Assembly: GCA_963970005.1 (NCBI GenBank)
Contig: CAXAMN010003869.1
Location: 273,179-337,178 of the forward strand
DNA length: 64,000 nucleotides
Direction: 5' to 3'
DNA from: Durusdinium trenchii
Lineage: Eukaryota > Sar > Dinophyceae > Suessiales > Symbiodiniaceae
This document shows positions 59,901 to 64,000 of the stretch, piece by piece. Position numbers and translations under genes: made by a program. The notes below the pieces were generated by a model. That model had not been told where the DNA came from, made no database searches, and saw only the letters and a program-made list of their open reading frames with translations. Position 1 is the stretch's first letter, and each line of letters begins with the position of its first letter.

Positions 59901-62261
59901 TGCACACGGCACTGAGCTTCCCACTTGTCCAGCGTTGAGGTAGCTGGGTATGGCAAAGGCAGATAGCGCAAAGAGGATCTTGGCAATAGCCAGAGCAGGA
60001 CGCCTTTGGCTGACCATTGAAACCTTTCTCGCATGCGGAGAATCATCCGCCGCCATCTCAGATCGATTTGGCTGAAGGCTTCGCTCACTGGCATGCTCCT
60101 TCGTCGTAGTGCTCGACCTTCGTGTAGGAGATGTTGTCCGTGTCACAACTCGTTCCGAGGAACGAGACATAGGCGCTTGAACCGAAGGAGCCAAAGAAGG
60201 GGAGCTTGACAAAACGGAGCAAACAAGATGACCCACTCTCATGCTATTCTCAGTCAAAAAATGATCATGACCATCATGCTCTGCCTTCAAAAACGAAGTT
60301 GAACCACGTTTCAGCCGTTTCTGCAACCACTGCGGAGTGCTCAACTGAAGTTCAATGACTCCATCCAAACCCAACCTTCTCCATCTCTGAGGTTCCAGAC
60401 CTGCCCATTGACCAGGAAGGAGTCCAAGGCAGTAATGGCCTGCAGCCAGCTGGTTCAGATGAATGGGCTTGCCATCGAGCAACTCACAGTGCAGAACCCT
60501 TCGTGAAAAACTCATCACCGCCCCAACCGCTTCCAAAAAGTCCCGGCCCAAGAGGAGTCCAAGTGAAGGAACCTGAACCACCGATGTCCAAAAACACAAA
60601 GTGACCCCTCCAATCACCGTCGGAAGCCGCCAGCGCTGGGTGCTGATCTGGGTTCCACCGTTGCCAAAACAAAATGTCTCTTTCTCATCTTCAACCTTCA
60701 CGAGGTCGATCACTTCTTTGGGGGCAGTTGCACGAAGTCGTTTCAAAAAGCTTGACAACCATTCCGGCCCGGTACATGTTCTATTGCAAGCACTGTCCAA
60801 AGCACCAACCAGCCTTTTGTCGGTCGAGAGCACGCTGAAGGCGTTGACCTCTTTGGGCTTGTGAGACATGTCCAAGGCCATCTCGAAACCTTCTGCAAGA
60901 GGCTTCGCGTCTCGAAAAGTCATCAAGACTTCATGACCATCATCCGAAGCTGGAGCACCATGTTCAGTGTTCAGCGCTTCGGTCACCTTGACTTGCTTCT
61001 GGGGAGACTTTGACTTCTTCCTCCCAAGCTGCTGACCTGGCTTTTGACATTCAGGATCTCCAGCCCAGTGTCCAGGAAGCCCGCAATCGAAACACGGGTG
61101 TTTGTCCGACTGCTTTTTCAAGTTCACCTTGCCGGCGTTGGAAGTGCTGGAAGGCGATGGCTTGCCATATCCACGATCACGTCGAACTTCTTGCAACTTG
61201 GACCTGGCCTCTTTCATGGTCAAAAAGGCCTCAGCAGCGGCTTCAACACTATCTTCAACTTCTTGAAGGGTCTCTTGGTCAAGACCGCTGGCTGCGGCCT
61301 CCTCCAACTCGGCCGCCAACACCTCAGCCTCGGTTTGGAGGACTTCCTCCAGGAACTGACCTTCAGGTTCATCCTCTTCTTGCTCATGAGGGAGCTCGTC
61401 ATTCTCATCATCCACCTCCGACACCATGGCCTGTTTGGCCGGAGCAGGTCGACGGTACGAGGTAAACCGACTTGACGAGGTTGTCGACGAACCTGACCTG
61501 AAGGACCTAGGTGCAGAACTGGCCATAGAGGGGGCGTACGACGAAGGGCGGCTTGACGAGGGACCTTGCTGGTTGAGAAACTTCTGAAGCAAGGGAGCTC
61601 GTTCTCCATCTGACCTCCGGTGAAGCGGGTCAGCAACATGCAAGTCCTTGAAAAGCCTCAGAACTTCACGTTCTATTGTTGGGTAATCTTCAGCTCCACC
61701 AAGTGCCGTCTCAAGGAGCTGGGTGCGGATGGCATCCAAACCCAACTTATGCTTGAACCACCAACCCAACTCGCCATCTGCTATGACCACACCTTCAGCT
61801 CGAAGTTCAGAAACCAAGGACCTGAACCGAGTAGCGAACTCAGAGATCCGTTCGCCGGATCGACGCTTGAGCTCCAGGTAGAAGACATTCCTCAATTCAC
61901 CTCTCTTGTCTAGGGATGTCCTCCCGGTCATCGATTCTAGCGCAGCCAAAAGCTTGTTGATGCCACTGAGCGGGTCCTCAGGTGTCACCACCACATCGTC
62001 GCCGGTAGTGGGATCCGGCAACTTGACCTCTTTCTGGTACTCCAATTCGCTTGGATCAAATTCTTCTCCTCTCTGCTTCACCATGCCGCTTTGGCGAAGC
62101 AACCATCTTGCGGCCAAATTGTATTTCTTGGTCGACTGGATATCGAGCCCAGCCAACCACCATGACATCTCTCGACGAAACGTCCTCCATGTTTGAGGAC
62201 TTCCGTCCCAGGTAGGGACGCGACTCCAAGCACCTCCATTCGCGTCCTTCTCATCCGACAT
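53940..62261 (-). CDS. Copia polyprotein with methyltransferase-like domain
   Basis: Intact 2,773-residue Gag-Pol. In order: Gag (about 1-330); zinc knuckle C390-C393-H398-C405 (last spacing is six, not the usual four); aspartic protease LDSA (Asp489); a Ser/Arg/Gly-rich stretch (about 723-1082) overlapping another long ORF; a methyltransferase-like domain (about 1165-1380) with FPCGPFS (Cys1227) and LENP (Glu1275); integrase with an HHCC-like zinc site, then Asp1502, Asp1561, Glu1597; reverse transcriptase with SADVKSAFLKGD, VFGLADAPRQWY and HVDD (Asp2297, Asp2298); RNase H (ISDAS, SSETLGLEEA, TDAKD). All catalytic residues of protease, integrase and reverse transcriptase are present. The start is the first ATG (62261) after the 5' LTR and leader. 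Confidence 0.95.
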   Translation of the reverse strand: MSDEKDANGGAWSRVPTWDGSPQTWRTFRREMSWWLAGLDIQSTKKYNLAARWLLRQSGMVKQRGEEFDPSELEYQKEVKLPDPTTGDDVVVTPEDPLSGINKLLAALESMTGRTSLDKRGELRNVFYLELKRRSGERISEFATRFRSLVSELRAEGVVIADGELGWWFKHKLGLDAIRTQLLETALGGAEDYPTIEREVLRLFKDLHVADPLHRRSDGERAPLLQKFLNQQGPSSSRPSSYAPSMASSAPRSFRSGSSTTSSSRFTSYRRPAPAKQAMVSEVDDENDELPHEQEEDEPEGQFLEEVLQTEAEVLAAELEEAAASGLDQETLQEVEDSVEAAAEAFLTMKEARSKLQEVRRDRGYGKPSPSSTSNAGKVNLKKQSDKHPCFDCGLPGHWAGDPECQKPGQQLGRKKSKSPQKQVKVTEALNTEHGAPASDDGHEVLMTFRDAKPLAEGFEMALDMSHKPKEVNAFSVLSTDKRLVGALDSACNRTCTGPEWLSSFLKRLRATAPKEVIDLVKVEDEKETFCFGNGGTQISTQRWRLPTVIGGVTLCFWTSVVQVPSLGLLLGRDFLEAVGAVMSFSRRVLHCELLDGKPIHLNQLAAGHYCLGLLPGQWAGLEPQRWRRLGLDGVIELQLSTPQWLQKRLKRGSTSFLKAEHDGHDHFLTENSMRVGHLVCSVLSSSPSLAPSVQAPMSRSSERVVTRTTSPTRRSSTTTKEHASERSLQPNRSEMAADDSPHARKVSMVSQRRPALAIAKILFALSAFAIPSYLNAGQVGSSVPCASDGRSCIKAAYGQSSKQLHLREPWRLHSPEEPDGIGHSLLRGSGVAGLQIGQIGQRSLSKGEVGRSGRGKAESSGGRTSGRTRRTCSSLDWASRRTPYLEKGSDQVGGTAERRDPAHRQCRTDQGEGETHGGLTQGDKDCGKGQTSRQDREKVSRSARSDKQRVVLQTSSGDSPMVAGARDARQVPVRTGQYGFGASRTSRRSHSSTAGRPDKPDDRAQFDDRRGHDAHEEPHGIRSKSGPRCEHGGGLPDRSGVSPRGEHELGTRLGGQTGSTLRGGLLPLDSGRDGSGSGSLNRYVIHQQLKKGQAQLIAQAWNQHEQDRRRVSQAPKKIKELLETEYYEEMKSFLDDEIFVQPIDLNFKVNETLMNDKVSSNDQPLVTEIYTSARNVTQEAKRRGHKVGTSMSLDNGWNFLLRRHREAAIEKVKTEKPFCVVLAFPCGPFSPLQFLNKKGHRSWPARLHAGRILMKFALEIARIQMSEGRHCILENPKPSLAWSEPEMKRFLEEENVFPAVFDQCRFGLRSVSGDLRKKPTQVVSSSSCVTSMLDGVCCMRDHSHTPVLGGSRITAPAGLYPRALARTLVRGLEAQFEKDFKPCEVLVAGVHEDDGDQVVAVRGEIEDNEASDEEFAVSPDEKKLVIPGSVKATIRRLHENTGHRSNTRLARALTLAGAPLEAIVAAKRHQCAVCQERKPPKVRRPASLPTPKDLGDQVHLDLLEIEDAREKKYFVAHCTDYATRFHAAEILADKSTKEVIRFMATRWLPTFGAPRVLVCDQGREFISWEMEEWTSSISTLLHHIAVQAPWQNGVAEKSGGILKTLMSAIVRSKSVVTKEEMDLALAEAVAAYNGDVDGESGTSPYQAALGRQPRMIGDVLGGVQQRLAEHGLIESKPSLARQLAMREVAKVAMTRLHFSRGMRKAELARSRDATFESLPELGSICYFYRPLRFNTKTSVSRKRLTLKRWHGPALLVALEGNSSAFLSYKGQLTKCALEHVRKASSMEQIAAGTWREAIEEAVEAARLDVPLPGAGEVHLLPEEDGVTEADDELRNPATPAFLPSSSAGIPIEEGAPLRGEDLPPVGAREFLPIIVPATPQIPSQVGSTVPSRRTSDFAQASPFPEADQRMRERKTSAPLLGASIERAQRLDQSREESGGQKRPAEQDPDSLRKEGEEFARGPDSEQLQVSRVNPVDHEVHVLSKEQILERLAEPNVHPLRQAQLGACLDRMDPLESEVKDHGSWGGRWDLPSRSEWQVHQRLGVPWPTGAPSTQEVNAVQAARKEFHWRSMTSDEKIAFAEAAKQAWAVWEENDAIEILTPEESDEVRKRLKAYKEDSRILTPRYVFTDRHESLRTAQNPLPLKARARVIVPGYKDVFSFALRKDAPTGSRISQHLLFIYTAHNSKRHPEPKDCWRLMSADVKSAFLKGDAYMEGTRELFLENVKGDDPKLPFGNQLAKIRKGVFGLADAPRQWYLKLNQSFLEAGWERSVIDYACWMLWSEDRKQLEGMVISHVDDLLLGGNSKAQESLMAIGAKLGFGTVEFDDFVFCGKRIRMVPSGEIELSMVEYHSNLKPVAVPTSRRAMPQAELSDSERRQLRAILGSLQWLVAQLRFDQAYALSTLQGEKPCVATLTKANLLVKEFKRRSDFKLVFRDLPLEKAGILVISDASLGNTTKSGGVEGQEKLYSQSSYFILVCDENLLQGREGWFNVLDARSHRLPRVCRSTYSSETLGLEEAMDAGVFCRGCFSVLAGLPMERRDAHKVMEVIPMTAITDAKDTFDRGNSDTNTYGAQKSLAFSVAWIRATLGGANTSLKWTATANMWVDAGTKEMPLDHLHKILDCGRWSYVFNANYVKQPKKKKITDAAVKGPLPGVPLEGKMPILPFLLNVCRNPGWHQKSGLVVHVAYGAKSFRVPDARYSVWRFPLRSTYGRFDLEDGRSEWRVLESKEDLTLLGKKQELLGCVADCLVSVFQSRIKKEKTSTEEANLFDRH
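53976..53992 (-). other. Polypurine tract, probable
   Basis: AAGAAAGAAAAGA on the minus strand just inside the 3' LTR, separated from it by CATCTAC. It is within the coding region. Confidence 0.5.
58120..58775 (-). other. Methyltransferase-like domain inside the copia polyprotein
   Basis: Between protease and integrase. It reads TEIYTSARNVTQEAKRRGHK (possible motif I region), SLDNGW, then LAFPCGPFSPLQ like motif IV with Cys1227, CILENPKPS like motif VI, and CRFGLRSVSGDLRKKPT. It resembles the PPC and ENV motifs of C5-cytosine methyltransferases, with Pro after Glu-Asn. Catalytic competence is uncertain because motif I is atypical. Ordinary copia elements have no domain here. Confidence 0.55.
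59018..60094 (-). CDS. ORF overlapping the copia polyprotein in another frame
   Basis: A 358-codon ORF with ATG at 60094 lies wholly inside the polyprotein ORF, same strand, frame shifted by one. It looks more protein-like than the main frame: YENLGDCIHLRNRMGLDTAF, LAKSAKGLSQRVKSAALAEA, PTLRKDLIRLAALLNVEIQP (162-180, SAP-like helices), VKPMVALLKE, and a C-terminus ending EEMEAALDP. The main frame here is Ser/Arg/Gly-rich and resembles an out-of-frame reading. Either two compensating indels moved this part of the polyprotein out of frame, by luck without a stop, or the element really uses both frames. The ORF end at 59018 is where the main frame again becomes protein-like. Confidence 0.6.
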   Translation of the reverse strand: MPVSEAFSQIDLRWRRMILRMRERFQWSAKGVLLWLLPRSSLRYLPLPYPATSTLDKWEAQCRVQVMEGVVSKRHTAKAQNSFTYENLGDCIHLRNRMGLDTAFCEDPVLQGFKLAKSAKGLSQRVKSAALAEAKQKAQEAEHRGEQDELARALIGPRGGLPTLRKDLIRLAALLNVEIQPTDNVEQIKEKVKPMVALLKETKTAAKAKPQGKTEKRSLVPQGATSSGSSSRPPPATVPWSQVQEMQGKFQSALDNMALELQELRAGRIPQQPVDLTSLMTEPSLMTDEDMMRMRNPMGYGLSQGRDVSMEEAYRTDPEFRQEVNMSLEQDWEAKLAAHYGEDYYLLTQEEMEAALDP

Positions 62262-62564
62262 GGTGCCTCAAAAGAAGACGCCTTCCTCAGGAAGGCGATG
62301 AAACAGGTGAAAGCTTCAGCAAAAAGTCAAATTCCTCTTCTCGAACTCCTTTTCCTCGAACCTATCGAACAAGGCGCGTGCCTATCAAAAGGATCAAGGG
62401 GCCAAAGAACCCAGGAAGAACTTATTCGCCCTGTCCCCGACCGTCACCGAGTGAACCGCCTGGTGCACCCGGCACAAACTCAAGAACAAAGGCCTTGTCC
62501 GTGCAAAAGACCAACCAAGCAAAGCGAAGCGGAGAGCAGCGCAAAACAACAGGCCCCAACCAAC

Positions 62565-62582
62565 CAGATAGCTCCGGTGCCA
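62565..62582 (-). other. Primer-binding site, probable
   Basis: One base after the 5' LTR the minus strand reads TGGCACCGGAGCTATCTG. The TGG start and position fit a tRNA primer-binding site, complementary to a tRNA ending GCUCCGGUGCCA. The tRNA was not identified. Confidence 0.55.
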
Positions 62583-62583
62583 C

Positions 62584-62732
62584 TGAAACAAAGCAGCGAG
62601 CAGTCGCTGCCGTCAGCCGTTTTCCACCGAGGCGGATGCGTAACCTAAGGCTTGAGGCGCCTAAATGCCATCGGGTAAACACGACGCTCTCTCAGTCCGG
62701 ATCAATGCCGATCGAACAAGTTCGCTTCTTCA
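62584..62732 (-). repeat. Copia 5' LTR
   Basis: 149 bp, identical by eye to 53822-53970. It is followed on the plus strand by ATATT (62733-62737), matching the left flank. Confidence 0.95.
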
Positions 62733-62737
62733 ATATT

Positions 62738-63060
62738 AGACCTGCAACCTACTAGCGTTGGCCTCCGACCTAATAGCAAACTAGATAAGTTCTTTTCTTT
62801 TTTCCTTTGTTTCTAGTAGCGATGGCCTCCAACCTAGTAGCGAGCTGCAAGATGCTGCATGAAATCAAATGCAACGCAATCCATGCATGGCCTTTTGCTC
62901 TGAAGACTCCCCTTTCCTTTTGTCATTTAGACCTTCTCTTTTTCTGTTCCTAGTAGCGATGCCCTTTGCTCCTAGTTTGCTCCTAGTAAGGCCAGGAGCC
63001 TCGAACGTAGCGTCCTTGCGAGCCCCTGGTAGCGTCCTTGCTACTAGTAGCGACGCTGCC
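62738..63060 (-). repeat. Modular repeats beside the copia element
   Basis: 21-bp units at about 62745-62785 and 62815-62845, and CTAG-core units at about 62945-63055 with GCCAGGAGCC and GCGTCCTTGC payloads. Confidence 0.65.
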
Positions 63061-64000
63061 ACTGTACGATATGTCCTTTTTTCTTTGCTTTCTGTCTTTG
63101 GACCGGTCGAGGCCTGTACTGCTAACAAAACGGTTTCTTAAAATATCGTTTCTTTCTTGTACCTAACTCGTTATCTTCTTAAAACCGAAATCTTTTCTTT
63201 TTCCAGTTGTTGATCGCCTTTTCCTACAGACCAACAATGCCTTGCTCACGTTGGTTTGTGTCCGGAATGCGCTGATTCCAACTTGGTGTCGGGCCAGCGA
63301 AATGCAGCGGGGTAGGTCAGACCTGAGCCACGTCAGGCTCAAGTAGTCAAGAAAAAACTAGTAAAAGAACATCATAAACATAAAAACCGCATGTTTCCAT
63401 ACTTAAGTTTTTAAGACACAGTAAAGGCCAGCACTCAAACATGTTCAACTTCAGGTTCTATGGTGGAGAACACGCATGGGCCATCTCGCCTGGATAGATT
63501 GTGCAAAAGGGTGGCGAATGGTCCTAGAGCTCGCCGCTTGAAATGCTGCAATGACCTCGAACGAAACAGCGCATCCGAACGCCAACGAACAAAACCACTA
63601 CACACCTATCGCAAAGGCACCTTGCTTCAGCAGAATCCTAATAGCAAAAGGAACCTAATAGGAATGGCCTCCAACCTTAGTAGCTTCTGACTGTAGTAAT
63701 GGCCTCCAGTTGATTGCACTGTGACCGACCTCCGACCGAATCTTCGTGATCAAGAAACAGAAGCTGAAATCGTCCAGCAATGTCAGCGCTCCAACCAACC
63801 CCAAAATGAACCGGCCAAGCATCACTTGGCACTTTCCTGAGTTAGCGATAGCCTCCCAACCTGAAAGCGACCTCCAACCTACTAGCGATGGCCTCTAACC
63901 TAAGACGGGTACATGCGACACACCTAAATTGAATGACATTCTTTTGACATGCACGGTGAACAAACACTTGGCTTGGCATAACCAAGGTGCCATTCAAAAT
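63061..64000. other. No recognisable gene; scattered 21-bp units
   Basis: Unique sequence with minus-strand 21-bp units at about 63645-63690 and 63845-63900. ORFs are short and unremarkable. Confidence 0.5.

Larger units (their letters stand above)
53822..62732 (-). mobile_element. Ty1/copia LTR retrotransposon, intact
   Basis: An 8.9 kb element with identical 149-bp LTRs and the 5-bp duplication ATATT on both sides (53817-53821 and 62733-62737). It has a leader of about 320 bases with a primer-binding site, one polyprotein ORF of 2,773 codons, and a purine-rich tract before the 3' LTR. Integrase before reverse transcriptase fixes it as copia type. Identical LTRs and an unbroken ORF point to recent insertion. 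Confidence 0.96.

Noticed and set aside
1-64000. tRNA or rRNA genes
   Set aside because: None recognised by eye in the gaps between elements; a covariance-model scan was not possible.

Overview
This window is almost certainly nuclear DNA of a dinoflagellate. The evidence is a decayed copy of the dinoflagellate spliced leader at the 5' end of one retroelement, a Ty1/copia element with a very long single ORF, retroelement ORFs carrying cytosine-methyltransferase-like domains, and dense short dispersed repeats. No complete host gene is recognisable. The host-derived coding sequence I could see is broken or partial: a protein-kinase fragment and several exon-like remnants of unknown family.

Layout. 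1-5488: non-coding DNA full of short modular repeats and one long foldback. 5503-16310: LINE 1, a 10.8 kb non-LTR retrotransposon bounded by a 14-bp target-site duplication (TSD) and ending in poly(A). Its ORF1 is broken in several places; its ORF2 is intact. 16325-22253: repeat-rich DNA with a 59-bp higher-order array and an assembly gap. 22267-32145: LINE 2, a 9.9 kb non-LTR retrotransposon with a 13-bp TSD and an intact 1,538-residue ORF1. 32159-41190: repeat-rich DNA with exon-like remnants. 41191-41835: a tandem array of a 21-bp unit. 41836-49400: simple repeats, a GC-rich island with a possible exon, a kinase pseudogene, and a gene-like unit bounded by direct repeats. 49400-53821: repeats. 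53822-62732: a copia LTR retrotransposon on the minus strand with two identical 149-bp LTRs and an ATATT TSD. 62733-64000: repeats.

How the parts work together. In both LINEs, ORF1 appears to run as follows: a C5-cytosine-methyltransferase-like domain, a stretch resembling a ubiquitin fold (tentative, clearer in LINE 2), a His-Trp ... Cys-Gly domain resembling Ulp1/C48 cysteine peptidases (tentative), a conserved DPW-x-x-DPW motif, and a C-terminal coiled coil. ORF2 has an APE-like endonuclease, reverse transcriptase, a CCHC-like zinc motif and RNase H. The copia polyprotein has Gag, a zinc knuckle, protease, a further methyltransferase-like domain, integrase, reverse transcriptase and RNase H. 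Three retroelements of two unrelated classes therefore each carry a methyltransferase-like domain. Cytosine methyltransferases captured by retrotransposons have been reported before in dinoflagellates and charophyte algae; the peptidase-like domain, the spliced-leader relic, the readthrough-type ORF1/ORF2 junction and the overprinted copia ORF are the parts I would check first.

The dispersed repeats are built from short units sharing a CTACTAG core plus a small set of 10-15 nt payloads. They appear singly, in combinatorial strings and in arrays, in both orientations. LINE 2 inserted into one such unit, and LINE 1 into another dispersed repeat. All identifications were made by eye; no alignment, profile search or folding was run.
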